From positions 62,001 to 126,000 of the forward strand of contig JAPMXV010000010.1 in assembly GCA_026936335.1 (NCBI GenBank): a DNA stretch of 64,000 nt, written 5' to 3'. The translations under genes and the position numbers were made by a program. This document shows, one piece after another, positions 1 to 11,700 of this stretch. Source of the stretch: Mantamonas sphyraenae (taxonomy: Eukaryota; CRuMs; Mantamonadidae). Position 1 is the first letter of the stretch, and each line of letters starts with the position of its first letter. The notes under the pieces are model-generated. The model was not told the origin of the DNA and made no database searches. It saw only the letters and a program-made list of their open reading frames with translations.

Positions 1-2222
1 ATGGGCGTGTGCACAGCTTCGTTGCCGCTGTTCAGGATCTTGATGGGGTCGGTCAGGTCGGCCACACTCTGCAGCACTTCGGGTTCGCTGTCGTCGCCCT
101 CCTCGCCGCCCAGCATTGCTTCCAGTGCTTTGGACGACAGCTCCTCGATGGCGTTTTGCATCTTCTCCACAAACACCTTCTTCTGCTCCGGCTCGTCCAG
201 CAGAACGGTGATCTCGTTCTGTGTGGGCCACTCCACCTTGAGCAGCTCGTCGCCCATGATGCCCGACTTTCCCAGATCCAGCAGACGCGAGGACATCAGT
301 TCCACGCGTTCCAGGAACTGGTATTTGTCACGCTTCAGCGGCACCGCAAAGATGAGGATGTCGTTGAAGAGGAACAAGCTCACGGGCCGCCCTTCGTGGT
401 CGCCTCCAATCTGTGTGGTGCTCAGCTCGTACAGGAACGTGCGGTACGCGTCCACAATTGGCTCAAACTCGCCCACCAGCGAGTCCTGCACTGCGATCAT
501 CTTGATACGATCCTCAGAGCCCTTGATGGACTCGTTCATGGTGCGTCCCACCGCATCCATCTTTTCCGCCGCCTCGTTGAGGCCCTCGTAGTCCGGGTGC
601 GAGGGGATGGTGGGTTTGATCAGGTCGCGCAGCAGCAGGTTGTACCTCGGAATGCGCTGCACGGGCATGATGAGGAATGAAGACAGGTCCAGGCCGTTGG
701 CCTCGGGTTTGTTCTTGCACTCCAGCAGAAACTCGACAAACACGGGGTTTTCCCGCAGCTCGCCCACCTTGTCCGATGCAAGGTTGTAGTTTGCGTAGTA
801 CGGCGCATACACGTCCAGCTCGTCCATCTGCACGCAAGAGTATGGTGTGTTGGCGGTTGTCAGTTACGTTTGCGCCGTTCACTCACAGCACAGTGCGTGC
901 ACACAGACACAGACGCGCGAAAAAGGAAAGCGTGTGGCGGGAACGTAGCGTTTTGGCCGGTGTTTTCTCGCACACACGGGTTTGCGAAACGTCTGTTCAC
1001 ACACACGCCTGCACACAGGACGCACACACACACACACATGCACACACAACGTACCACATCCAGGAAAATGTCGGACATGTACTGCAGCGCAGACCACTTG
1101 CTGATGCGCTCTTCGAATCGCGCCAGCAGACGCGAGTTGACTTCGATGATGTCCTCCATGTTGGAGAACAGAAGCTCGACGTCTGATTTGCTCATCTTCA
1201 GCTCGTCCAAACGCGCCATCATAGGTTCTTTCAACACCTGCGCGCATGGTGCCATGCGTACGCCATCCACGTGCACGCCCCTACCGTGTCAGCGTCGCCC
1301 TCAGGACTCGCACACGCTCACACTGCCTTTTTGGGAGCCGACGGGAGGGTCGCCAGTCACATTGCCTCCTCTCTGCGCGAGCCTCTCGTTCGACCCCAGC
1401 CCACAGGGACTCACAACCCACCTTGATGGACGCCTTGAGCGAATTGACGTATGACCGTTCCGACGTCATGATCTCTGTGGCCGTCATGTTGCGCAGCTTG
1501 GCCTTTTTGACTGCGCAGTGGTTCCCGAACCAGCCCCCGCCAGTGCCGGTTCGTTTTTCGTGTTAGCGTTTTGGCCCTCCTCCACACCACCTGTCCCTCC
1601 TCACTCCCGCACATGCACACCCCCTCCTTTGCTCCCATCCCATCCAGACGTCGCCGTCTTGCCACCCGCGCCTTTGCGACATCCTCCCCTCGCCTGCCGC
1701 CGTTGTCCCATTGGGCATCCTTTGCCTCAAGAGGGCCGACGAAAACCTACAAGCCTTCTTGAACTTCTTGCGGTTGCGGAACGACACGTAGCATTTGCGG
1801 ATCGAGTTGGCTGCCTCGTGCACATCGTCCCACCGTTTCTGCGCCCACCGCGGGTCTGCAAACGGGTCGTCTTCGTCCAGGGCGTACGCGTCGTCTGCAA
1901 ACGCCGCGGGCGGCTTGGGCGGCGGCACCGCAAGCGCCCCGTCGCTCACGCCCTCGGGCTCCGAATGCGTAAACTTGGTGCCCTCCCGCTCCGCCTTGAC
2001 AAACAGCGACTGTGTGCTGTATGTGCCGGGCGGCCGCGGTGCGTCCTTCAGCGGCGCAGACGGGAACTGAGTTTGCCCGTCGCACCCGGTCACCGGATTG
2101 CCCGTGTCGTCGTCTTCCCATTCAAAGTTTTCATACACGTCCGAGTCAGCAGACTCATTCGAGCCAGACGACAACACCGACGACGCGCCGGGTGTCGATG
2201 CCCCTCCGTCAGTCGTGCTCAT
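1..2222 (-). CDS. Rho-family guanine nucleotide exchange factor (DH-PH), 3' end beyond window
   Basis: Four exons read on the minus strand: 2222-1751, 1510-1422, 1237-1055 and 827-<1. All junctions are GT-AG and phase-consistent. The first ~155 residues are acidic and low in predicted structure. From about residue 165 a DH domain begins (TATEIMTSERSYVNSLKAS) and continues through the hallmark helix SFLIMPVQRIPRYNLLLRDL near residue 298. A PH-like stretch follows (SLFLFNDILIFAVPLKRDKY). DH domains catalyse GDP release from Rho/Rac/Cdc42 GTPases, and the PH domain tunes membrane binding, so a role in actin control is expected. The chosen start is the ATG at 2222; an in-frame ATG at 2315 would add 31 residues. 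The C-terminus lies outside the window, so further domains cannot be excluded. The gene is only 18-111 bp from the stop of the upstream coiled-coil gene on the same strand. Confidence 0.85.
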
Positions 2223-2332
2223 CGCCAACAAGTGTGGGTTTCGTTGCCACCTACGGCGACGGTTCTCCCTGCCCATCCCATGCGCCACTCCCACCTGGAG
2301 AACATCAAAAGACATCTGCTTTCTTCATCTCG

Positions 2333-4923
2333 TCACCACTCTTCATGCTCCCTCTCCTCAAGCTGCTTCTGCTGCCCACGCACATACCGCGGCATCTTTC
2401 CCCGCTTCGCTACCCCTTGCCGCTGCTTCAACCCTCCTTGCCGTTGGCTCGCCATCAATTCCGACGTCGGGTCGTACACACCCTCCTCTTCCCCTGCTCC
2501 TGACCCGCCTCCGTTCCGCTTCGTGCCCAGTGGTGCGTCGTAAAGCCGCAGTTTGTACTGGTCTGCAAAGATGTTAAACTCGTACAGGCTGTGCAGCAGC
2601 TTCGCATTGGCTTCCGCCTGCTCCAGGTCTTTGTACAAGTCGGTCTGATCTGTCAGCGTGTTGCCGCCTTCCGCTTCCTCCCATGTCGGCGTCTGGTACA
2701 CCACCGTCGGGTCGTACTCGCCCTTTGTGTACAGCTGCGACAGCCGCTTGAACTTTTTCAAATACTTGAATCCCGTGTCGATGGCCTGCTGGCTGTCCCT
2801 CGACTTGTTTGCAAGCTTTGCCGCCTTCTTCAATTGTTTTTCCACGTGCGTCATCCTGTCCGACTTGCCCACCTGTGGACCCTTGCCCAACCCGCTTGCC
2901 TTGCTGCGCCTGCTCGCCCCACTCTTTCCACTCGCCGCGCTCGCCTGCGACGGTGGCCTCGGCCCTCCTCCCGTCTGATTGCCCTCCCCGTCTTCACTCA
3001 CCAAGCTGAGTGCGTCCAGCGCTCCGTTGGTGCTCAGCAGCGTCAACGCCTTTTCGTCCAGTTGTACTCCGCCCAAATGCGTGCGTGCCTTGAGGAAACG
3101 CTCAAACGTCTCTGTCAGCTGTGCGTACTCGCTCGAGCGTTTGCTGAGCTCGTGTTTGAGCAGTGTGTTTCGGTCCTTGGCGTCTGCCAGCTTGCGCTCC
3201 AATTGGTTGCGCTCCGTTGTCAGCGTCTCAAACTCGTGCAGCAGCTTGTTGTACTTCAGAGACAAGTCTTCGCTCTGCTGCACTAGCCGTGTCACCATGC
3301 TCTGGATCGTGTTGGACCCTTCGGGTCCCTTTCTGTCCAGCTGCATCTTGATGATCCTGTGTCGCAGGTGTTCCTTCTCTTGGTTCAGCTCAAGGATCTT
3401 GCTCGACGCAAGCTCCAGCTGCTTCTGCCACTCCATCGACACACGCGACACACTTTCCTCCTTTTCAATAATCACTGCGTTCTTGCGCTCAATCAGCTCG
3501 TAGCACTCCTCCAATTGCTTCTGGATCTGCACACACTGCCCGCGATACTTTTCTGCCTGCGAGTTCTGCGATGCCACTTCTGCCTCCAGCTGCCGCACAG
3601 TCATCTTCATCTCGTTCTGGTGCTGCGACTTGAGCGTCTCCAAGTGTTTCTTGTGGTTGCTGCGCAGTTTTGCAATTTCCTCCTCGTGCTTGCCCAGCAG
3701 CGATTGGAAGTCACTTCCTTCGATCAGACTCATGATCTTGGCATCCTTCGCCGTAATCATGTCGTCGTACAGCTGGTCCTTCGTCCGCACAATGTACTTG
3801 ATTTCCTGGTCATACTTTTGCATCTGCGTGTTCAGCTTCTCCTCCAACTTTGCCGCCTCTGTGTTGAACAGAAACTCTGCCGTCGTGCGGTATTCGTCAA
3901 ACTGTGTCTGCATCGCATACAGGATCGCCTGCTGCTCACGCAAAAGCTGCCGCTTGTCCTCGTACTGCATCACCTTGTAGTTTTCAAACTCGTTCTTCAG
4001 CCGCTCATACTCTGCCTTGTGGATGGCCTTGAATGCGTCTTGCTCCAGCTGACTTGTTTCCACAAAGTCGTCGTACTCCTGTTTCAGGCCCTCGATAAAC
4101 TGTGGTGCGTCCCGCGTGTTGTTTTGTGTCAGGGCCGATGCTCTCCAGCCGACACCCGCCTTGCTCCTGTTCATCACACACTCGCCCAACCGCCACGCCT
4201 GACCACACACAACGCGTACGACACAAAGTCACACGCAACATCCACTGGACAGCTTCGTCCATGCTTCGGCCGTCCTTGTGTGGACGTGGGCAAGGAAGCG
4301 TTGGGCGGCTGAGGAAAACGGTCACTTACCTTTTTGTTGCCCTGCAACTGGTTCTGCAGCCTGCTGTTCTTCTTGTTCGCCTCCGTGGCAATGGAGATGA
4401 GCTGTTTCTTAAGAAGATCCAGTTGTCGCGAGCTCTCCTCAGCTTTGCGCTTGTTTTCGGCCGCATTCTTCACTTCCTCGTCCAGCGAATCCAGAATCTG
4501 CTCCTTCTCAGAGAGCTTCGCCGTCAGGTCCTCGATCCACAACTGTTGTTCCTTGTTCTTCGACTCCATTTTGCGCAGCTCCCTGTCACTGCGTGCTGCG
4601 GCCGTCTTCATCTCGTCCAGAGTCAGCTGCAACTTGTTCATCTCCTGACGCGTCAGCAGAAGCTCCTCCTTCGCCATGTCTGCCATCTGCTTCTTGTCAC
4701 CCATGTCCTCCGGTGTTTTGTTCCGCTCGTTGGCACCCGCCCCATTTGACTTTTGCAGCTCCTCCACCTTGGCAGACGCCGTTTTCAACGCCTGCCGCAG
4801 CTCTTCAACCTGGCCCTTTGCCGTCTCCAACTGCCCGCCCTGTGCCTCATACTTCTGCTCCAGGTCCATGTACTCCGCCTTAAGCTGGTTCAGCGCTTTG
4901 TAGCGCGCCTGCTCGTCCGACAT
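2333..4923 (-). CDS. Long coiled-coil protein, unrecognised
   Basis: Two exons, 4923-4330 and 4099-2333, joined in phase 0 by a GT-AG intron of 230 bp; 786 aa. Almost the whole protein is heptad-rich Glu/Lys/Gln/Leu sequence. A Ser/Gly/Pro-rich break (about residues 590-640, with SGKSGASRRSKASG) precedes a C-terminal region rich in Tyr/Asp and a basic tail (KQRQGVAKRGKMPRYVRG). I do not recognise the family. The composition would suit a basal-body, centrosomal or flagellar scaffold, but this is only inference from general resemblance and from the ciliary gene elsewhere in the window. The start codon at 4923 lies just outside the left edge of the duplicated block, so its 5' flank is shared with the mL40 gene at 48,039. 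Confidence 0.75.
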
Positions 4924-5241
4924 GGCTTGGATTTGTGTTGGCTCCAACGGGGTTTCATCCCGCGTGCGCTCACCACATCTGCCCCTACTCCATCCGCGAC
5001 CCACATCTACCATGTCTGCTATGTCCACGCTTTTCACTTTATGGTTGATATGTACACCTCGTCCTCCCAACACTCTCGCCGTCGACGCCTCTTCTCCACC
5101 ACGCACTCATCTGCGGGCCTACGCGTGTCTAGGTCCTCACAGACGCACACACTCACACACACGCACGCGTGCGCCCAAGTGAAATGCTGCTGCCACTGCT
5201 GCCACTGCTGCCACGCTGTTTGGCTGGGCCACCCTCGTCGT

Positions 5242-6579
5242 TTACAGAAAGTAGTCCGGCGTGCGGCGCGTCACATGCGGCTCGCCACGACGCGGCGCAG
5301 GGTCAAACTGCAGAAAGTTGTGCTTCAGGTGCTCGTCCACTTCCATGATCGCTGCCTGGTTGCCGCACCGGTAGCAGTAGTTCGGCGCAGAAAAGATCGT
5401 CACCACCTGCTCGGCGTGCGACCAGTTGTATCCCTCCATCACCAGCTGGTGAGCGCGCGACACAAGCTTCAAGCCGTTGGTGCGGTTGAACTGCTCGCTG
5501 ATGTCCTGGCCAAACGTGTAGCCCGCTCCGCGAGGCGAGATGCCCCATCCACAGCGGTCGTCCGGGTCCGACCACAGCAGATCACACATCGGTCCCTCGT
5601 GCGGCACCTCCTGGATGCGATCCAACGATCGGATGTGCTCCAGCGTGTCGATCGACGGCGACAGTCCTCCGTGCAGGCAGAAGATCTGGCTCTCGATCAG
5701 CGCCGTCAGCGGAAGGTAGTCAAACAGGTCCGTAAAGTACTTCCACACATTTGCGTTGCCGTACTTGCGCAGGCACTCGTCGTAGAAGCCATACCTGCAC
5801 GTGTGTGCACACTCCCTTGTCAGCAACCCTTCCTCCTCTCGCAGTCCTTTGCCTTTCTTCTTCCTTCTGCTCTCTCGCGCGCGTTTTTTCCTTCTGCCCG
5901 CACACACTCACTCAGCCCCACAACTCACACTTGCGTGATCTGACGCGACTCGTGGTTGCCTCGCAGGATTGTCACACGGTCCTTGAAGCGCACCTTGAGT
6001 GCCACCAGCAGCGACACTGTCTCCACGCTGTAATAGCCGCGGTCGACGTAGTCGCCCATGAACAGATAGTTGGTGTCTGGGCATTCGCCGCCGATGCGGA
6101 ACAGCTCCTCCAGGTCGTGGAACTGTCCGTGGATGTCGCCGCACACCGTCACCGGCGCGCTCACAGGCTGCACATTCGACTCTTCGATCAGCACCTCGCG
6201 TGCCTGTGTCCATACGACGTTGTACCACACGTAAACACCGGCCCCAAAACGCAAAACACACCACACAAAGCACACGCAAAAACACCTCTGTGTCAGCCAC
6301 TCCATCCCTCACATGTCCAACTGCCCCTCCCATCCTCACACACGCCAATTCGATGATCTCCCCTCCCCGTTTCCTGCCCTCTCTGCCCCTCTTTCATGCC
6401 TGTTTCTGCCTCTAGGCACATGCGGCCCTCTCGGCTGCTTCTCTTTCCATCCACCTCCTTCCCCTCCATACCTTGTCACACAGCTGCTTCACCTGCTTCT
6501 CCGACAGCGGCGTGCACGTCCTCAGGATCTCAATGAAGCCGTCCACGTCGTCATAGTTCTGCTTCTTGATGTCGCTCAT
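5242..6579 (-). CDS. PPP2C: Serine/threonine protein phosphatase PP2A catalytic subunit, copy 1
   Basis: Three exons (6579-6472, 6203-5929, 5794-5242) with GT-AG introns give 311 aa, against 309 in animal PP2A-C. All PPP-family metal and phosphate signatures are present: [41 protein letters not shown], and the later histidines in [12 protein letters not shown]. The C-terminus RRTPDYFL is the PP2A-specific tail that is carboxymethylated and recognised by regulatory B subunits; it separates PP2A from PP4 and PP6. It is a cytosolic/nuclear Ser/Thr phosphatase core enzyme acting with A and B subunits. It is divergent from eL8 across a 298-bp promoter. The encoded protein appears identical to copy 2 at 48,350-49,688. 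Confidence 0.97.
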
Positions 6580-6877
6580 GGTTGGGGGTGTCGCTGGAGC
6601 GCAAAAGAGGGAAACTTTTTGGGTTGTTCGGGCTCTCGCGCACTTCTCCACCCACATCCATACCCAGTGCAACAGTACAGACATCCATTGTGCACAGAGG
6701 GTAGAGTGGGAGGAAAGGGGACACAGGGTGGGATGGGCGGCTGGAATGATGGTGATGGCGGTGCTGGGGGAGGGTGAAAGAGCGGGTGGGGAGGAAAAGA
6801 GGCGAGACGAGAAGGAAGCGGCGGATGCGCGCGACGGGAGGCAGTGCAAACACACCAACCAACCAAGACAGGTAACA
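6580..6877. promoter_or_regulatory. Divergent PP2A / eL8 intergenic region (copy 1)
   Basis: 298 bp between the start codons of PP2A (minus) and eL8 (plus), so both core promoters and 5' UTRs must lie here. A (CCAA)-type run, ccaaccaacc, lies just upstream of the eL8 ATG. No TATA box is obvious by eye. The same region is duplicated at 49,689-49,987 with several substitutions. Confidence 0.6.
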
Positions 6878-9021
6878 ATGGGCAAGGAGCGTACGAAGAA
6901 GACACGTGAGGCGCCGGCGCCGTATGAGCGCCCGGGCAAGGGTGGCAAGGACGGCAAGTTCTCGCTGAGCGAGGCGACGCCCAAGAACTTTGGCATTGGC
7001 GGCAACGTGCAGCCGCGCCGCAACCTGAGCCGCTACGTGAAGTGGCCGCGCTACGTGCGTCTGCAGCGCCAGCGCCGCGTGCTTCAGCAGCGCCTCAAGG
7101 TGCCGCCTGCGCTGAACCAGTTCACGCGCACGCTGGACAAGAACACGGCGACTGCTCTGTTCAAGTTCCTGAGCAAGTACCGCCCGGAGGACAAGAACGA
7201 GAAGAAGGAGCGTATGCGTGCGATTGCCGAGGCCAAGGCCGCTGGCAAGGAGTACGACCGTGGAGAGAAGCCGCGCGTGGTGAAGTTCGGCATCAACCAC
7301 GTGACCGCTTTGATTGAGATGGGCAAGGCTGCTCTTGTGGTGATCGCCCACGATGTGGACCCGATCGAGGTGAGTGAAGATGGATGTGGGAGGAAGGGGA
7401 GGAGGAGGGAGAGTGTGTGGGAAGAGTGTGGAAGGTGTGTGGGGGGAGTTTTTGTGTGTGAGGCGTGCATGCGAGAGGCGGCAGCAATTTTCTGCATGCG
7501 TGGCAGGGTGTGCTCGGAGGCGGAAGGGAGGCGATGGGCAGTTGTGGAAGGATGGGGGACACGGAGGAGTGGGTGTGCATGGACTCGGAGGTGCATGGGG
7601 AACAGTCCGATGTGTGGCTGTGGAGAAAGGGGAAGGAGAAGCAAAGCGAAAGGAGGCAAAATGTGGTGGTGGCTTTCTCGTTGGATGAGGTCCTGAGGCA
7701 GCATGAGAGCTGTGTGACTGAGGGGCTTGTCTGCCACACGGGAAAGCGCAAGCAGAGAGCGCACGCACAGGCACCTTGTGGACTCGTGTGCGTTGGACCG
7801 ATGGTGGTCTGGCACATGGCCACAGAGTGTGTTTTTGTGGTTTTTGCTTGCGCTTTCTGCAAGGTGTGTGGCCCAGGCAGGCTCATCAGGGCACAGTGCT
7901 CGATGGATCGATGACCCAACGCTGTGCAGAGACGGACGAGTGGGAGGAGTGTGGGGAGGAACGGAAGAGGTGAAAACACGAGGGTGTGTGTGGCGATGCG
8001 AGTTTGAGGACGAGGCGCTTTGAGTGAGATTGGTCGGCGAGGGGGGAACACAGGCTGTGTGTGCAGGACTGGGAGGACTGGGAGTGAAGGGAAGGAGTGC
8101 AGAGAAGAATGGGTGGACGAGAGAAAGAGGAGCAGAGCAGCATGTGCCTGTGCCTGTGCTGATGGGCCTGAAGGGAGACGGGAAACAAGCGTTGGTCGAG
8201 ATGGATGTAAGAGAGAGTGCCTGTGTGCACCCGCTCATGTCCATCTCGTGCCTTCTGTTTGTGTTACCCATTCGCCTTGTCAGACCCTGTCACGCAGGCA
8301 CGGTACCATGCGTATCTGTGTCCTCTTGCGTTCGTCCGCCTTGCTCTGCGCCTCCTCCCGACCCCACGCCCCTGGTACCAGTATCCAACAGCCTTGACCC
8401 CTTCCCGCGTGTCTCTCCTTGCGTGTCTCTGTGTCCTCTACCCGTGTCGTGCATGCAACCCATCTGTGTTTGGCCGCTTGTGTTTGCCTCCTGCACTTGT
8501 CCACCTCGTTGCGCGTCCCTGCACAGCTGCAGTTGGTGATCATCAATCTAGCATGCCTGGGCTTGGTCCAACGAGGAATGAAGTGCGCCTCCTACGCTTG
8601 CGCAACCCCCACACCCACCCCCAACCTTGCGTTGTGTGGCTTTTTTCACAGCACTCGCTCACACACACACACACGCACAATTCCCTGCTTCGCCCGTCTA
8701 CCACAGCTGGTTGTGTGGATGCCCGCTCTGTGCCGCAAGTACGGTGTGCCTTACTGCATTGTGAAGGGCAAGGCTCGCCTGGGCAAGCTGGTGCACATGA
8801 AGACGGCGACCTGCGCCTGCCTGGTTGCGGACGACGTGCGTGCCGGTGACCAGCAGGAGTTCAACTCGCTGACCAGCCAGATCACGAGCGCCTTCAACGA
8901 GGAGCCGCGCCAGGTGCGCAACAAGTGGGGTGGCGGTATCCTGGGTGTCAAGTCTCAGGTTGCCCAGGACAAGAAGCGCAAGGCTGTCGAGGCCGAACTC
9001 GCTTCCCGCAGCAAGTATTGA
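6878..9021 (+). CDS. RPL7A: 60S ribosomal protein eL8 (RPL7A), copy 1
   Basis: Two exons, 6878-7369 and 8707-9021, give 268 aa (human 266). The basic N-terminus is followed by the eL8 signature [20 protein letters not shown]. The L7Ae/L30e RNA-binding fold is split by the intron ([15 protein letters not shown], then [20 protein letters not shown]). It is a structural component of the large ribosomal subunit that binds 25/28S rRNA. The intron is 1,337 bp, roughly ten times the usual intron here, and is retained in the duplicate. Exon 1 codon use is strongly GC3-biased, as expected of a highly expressed gene. The start is fixed by the conserved MGKERTKK. Confidence 0.97.
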
Positions 9022-9100
9022 AGAAGCCAACAAACAATCAAACCACCTCTCTTTTTCGCAGTCGATCCATATCCACCCATCCATTGCCTCTCTTCACACT

Positions 9101-11034
9101 TCACATGCCCAGCTGTGCCAGCAGCTGCTCGTTCTTCTCGCACTCGTCCTGAAAGTCGCGCACAGCCTTGAAGTATCGACGTTGCTGGTCAAGCAGGGTC
9201 AGATACTGCTCGTTCAGCTCTTCACTCTCTTGCAGCTGCGCATCTCGTTTCTCCTGTACCTTGTCCAGCGAGCGTTCGACGCCGTCCACGATGCCTGTGA
9301 TCTGCTCGCCAAACTTTTCGCGGCCGCTCTTGGACGAGATCTCCTTGACGTTCTCGTTGATGGACTGGAGCAGAGACAGCTCCTTGCTGATATACTTCTT
9401 TGTGTCGTCCAGCGTGTTGTACTGGCCGTAGTACTTCTTGGTCTCGGACAGAGTACCGGTGACCTGCTCAAACAGCTCCAGGAAGCGCTTCTCGTACTGG
9501 ATCAGCTCCGCACGGCTGGGGATTTCGTCGATCTTGCGCTGGATGCGTGCAATGTCCCTGTTCTTCTTGTTCAGAAGCTGCTTGGCCTTGCCCAGCTTCA
9601 CGCTTTCCTTCTCATGCGTGGCAGTCAGCTTGACCCATCGCTCGTCGTTGTCCAGTTCGCCCTGCTCCTCCTGCATCTGCTGGATGGCGTCACGCAGGTT
9701 CCTCAACTGTCGCCTGCAGTTGGTTTTGAACTCTTCCTGCTGCTCCTCCAGCTTCTGGCTCAGCCCGACGAGGTGTTTCAGCTGTGCAATCACCTCCCTG
9801 TTCTCGTCTGTCTCCTGTGCCTTGAGTTTCTCCGTCTCCTCCACAATGCGCTGGCTGCGTGCCTTTTTCTTGTCCAACTTGCCCTGCGCCTTGCTCAACC
9901 TGCTGGACAGTTGCGTGTGTTCCGCCTCCACCTCGTCAAACTTGGCGCGTGCCAACGCAAGCGTCTTTTGCAGTTTGGCCACCTGCCTGCGGTGGCTCTC
10001 GTCTGCAATCACCTTTTGTGCCTGGGCTTCCGACAGGCCCAGCGACTTGATCTTGTCCTCGTACTCCTGGTGTGCAGACGAAATGGCGTTTGCCTGCTGG
10101 CCCACAATGGAGGACACTGTGGACGACGACACCTTGCCTGAGCTGCCCTCCACCTGGCTGAGGTTGGCCATGATCTCGTTGATCTGCATCTCCTCACGCT
10201 GGATGTCCTCCAGGCTGATGCCGCTCTCCTTCAGCTTTTCGGCAAGCGCACGCGCAGCCTCCTTGGCCTCCTTGTCCTCAGCACTCGCAGCCTCCACGGC
10301 GCCGTCGGCCACCGTTCGTTGTTGCCGTCCGTACTCCAGAATGGCTGCCTGGACGCGCTTCTCTTCGTCGTTGGTGTCGGCCTGCGAGGCCTGCTTGTAG
10401 CGGCGCTTGGGTTTGTATGTCTCGACATTGGTGGACAGGAAGGGCATGGCACGCTTGGCGTTCACCTGTGCTTCAGCGTCTGTGGGCAGTTCGTAGTTCT
10501 TGCGGAACTGGGCTTCGCTAAAGCGGCGCACAAGATCACCCGTCTCCTCTCGGGTTTCCAGCACCTTGGTCACGAGGAAACGGATCGCAGGCAGGATCTC
10601 TTCAAAGTTGAGACCCTGGATATGCTGCGGCTCGAGTCCGTAGTAACCCATTTGGGTCAGGGCCTTGATCAGCGTTTCCGACAGGTCACTGTGCAGCGAG
10701 CAAGGGCGGGTTGAAAAAGCGCGTGAGCAAAACGAGGCTGATGAACGAGAGGGTCGAATTCACGCGCGACCTACATCTTCTCACCCAGGCTCATGTTTTC
10801 GCGGAACACCACGTCGACATCCACGATGACATTAGAGGACTGGATGCCCCACGACAGGCCACCAATGACCTTGTCAAAGGCAGAGAGCGTAGAGATTCGT
10901 GCCCGGAAGTACCCGGCTGCCACGAGCATCTGCACGATCTCGTCCAGCAGAGCCTGCTGGTCGTCGTCAAGCTCGTTGCCTCCTGCAGATCCAACGTCGA
11001 TCTGGCGTCGCTTGGTGGACAAGGAACGTTGCAT
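9101..11034 (-). CDS. CCDC93: CCDC93-like subunit of the CCC (COMMD/CCDC22/CCDC93) complex
   Basis: Two exons, 11034-10775 and 10688-9101; 615 aa. The N-terminal segment LLVAAGYFRARISTLSAFDK-type sequence, the DVDVVFRENMSLGEKM run and the post-intron LEPQHIQGLNFEEILPAIRFLV match the conserved calponin-homology-like NN-CH domain of CCDC93 (residues ~25-150). The rest is coiled coil. In animals CCDC93 pairs with CCDC22 and COMMD proteins to recruit Retriever and the WASH complex for endosome-to-surface recycling. The last ~95 codons lie inside the duplicated block and recur as a truncated fragment at 52,227-52,526. The gene is divergent from the PH-domain gene at 11,158 over 123 bp. Confidence 0.88.
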
Positions 11035-11157
11035 GGGCGAAAAACGATGTTGGGACCAGCGCAGGCACGTCGAGCAAGAGAGAATGAGATTGGCACTGCA
11101 GGCTGTGCAACACTCTCGAAACAAAGTGTGTGCTGTGTGCGCACACGGAACCAACAA

Positions 11158-11553
11158 ATGGAGGAGCCGGACAACGATCCAACCCAGCTGTATTTGTACA
11201 AAAAAGCACGCCGTCATGGCGGCTTCATGGCGCGGCGTTGCGTCATTTCAGACGGGGAGTTGCTTGTTTACGGCGGCCGAAATAGTTTGAAAGGATGTTA
11301 CAGCCTCGATGGCGTCCAATTGGACAAAGAGGGGCTGCAGACGACGACACGATTCCCAGCCAGTCGTACTTTCGTGCTGGTGTTCCAGACTCCCAATGGA
11401 CCACGGGACATTCTCTTTGCTGCAAATTCCGAGCAAGACAAGCAACTGTGGCTGTCCGACCTCGGCCTCAGCGAGGAGGAGGAGCCAGAGGAAGAAGAGG
11501 AACACGAAATCGTGATTGAAAGCGAGGTGCAGGACCCGCAGGATGCTGCATGA
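11158..11553 (+). CDS. Small single-PH-domain protein
   Basis: Intronless 131-aa ORF. Residues ~8-105 read as one pleckstrin-homology domain: an initial strand (LYLYKKARR), a middle DGVQLDKEGLQT-type strand, RTFVLVFQTPNGPRDILFAA, and the C-terminal helix with its invariant tryptophan (NSEQDKQLWLSDLG). An acidic Glu tail follows (EEEEPEEEEEHE). PH domains bind phosphoinositides or protein partners; no catalytic part is attached. The start at 11,158 is the only ATG preceding the domain and sits 123 bp from the CCDC93 start, which implies a shared divergent promoter. Confidence 0.7.
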   Translation: MEEPDNDPTQLYLYKKARRHGGFMARRCVISDGELLVYGGRNSLKGCYSLDGVQLDKEGLQTTTRFPASRTFVLVFQTPNGPRDILFAANSEQDKQLWLSDLGLSEEEEPEEEEEHEIVIESEVQDPQDAA

Positions 11554-11700
11554 ACGCACAGAAAATACAGAGGAGCAGCCACGTTGCATTGGTACAGACA
11601 CATTGTGCGACTGGAGGACCAAAAAGCCATCTCCGAGATGCACACGCGCAACAACACCTCTGCCTCAGGTGAGGCCTGAAGTCTCGTCACTCCTCCTTCG

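Larger units (their letters stand above)
4930..9391. repeat. Segmental duplication, copy 1 (intact locus)
   Basis: About 4.46 kb that recurs in the same orientation at about 48,047-52,517. It contains the PP2A catalytic subunit, the divergent promoter, eL8 with its long intron, and the last ~95 codons of CCDC93. By eye, coding exons differ only at silent sites. Introns and spacers show scattered substitutions and small indels, for example three versus two copies of a 9-bp ctgctgcca unit near 5185-5215. CCDC93 is complete here, so this is probably the parental locus. Confidence 0.95.

Noticed and set aside
7678-7725. Possible C/D snoRNA in the eL8 intron (ggatga ... ctga ... ctga)
   Set aside because: Boxes are too close together (~40 nt), box C is imperfect and no terminal stem is visible.
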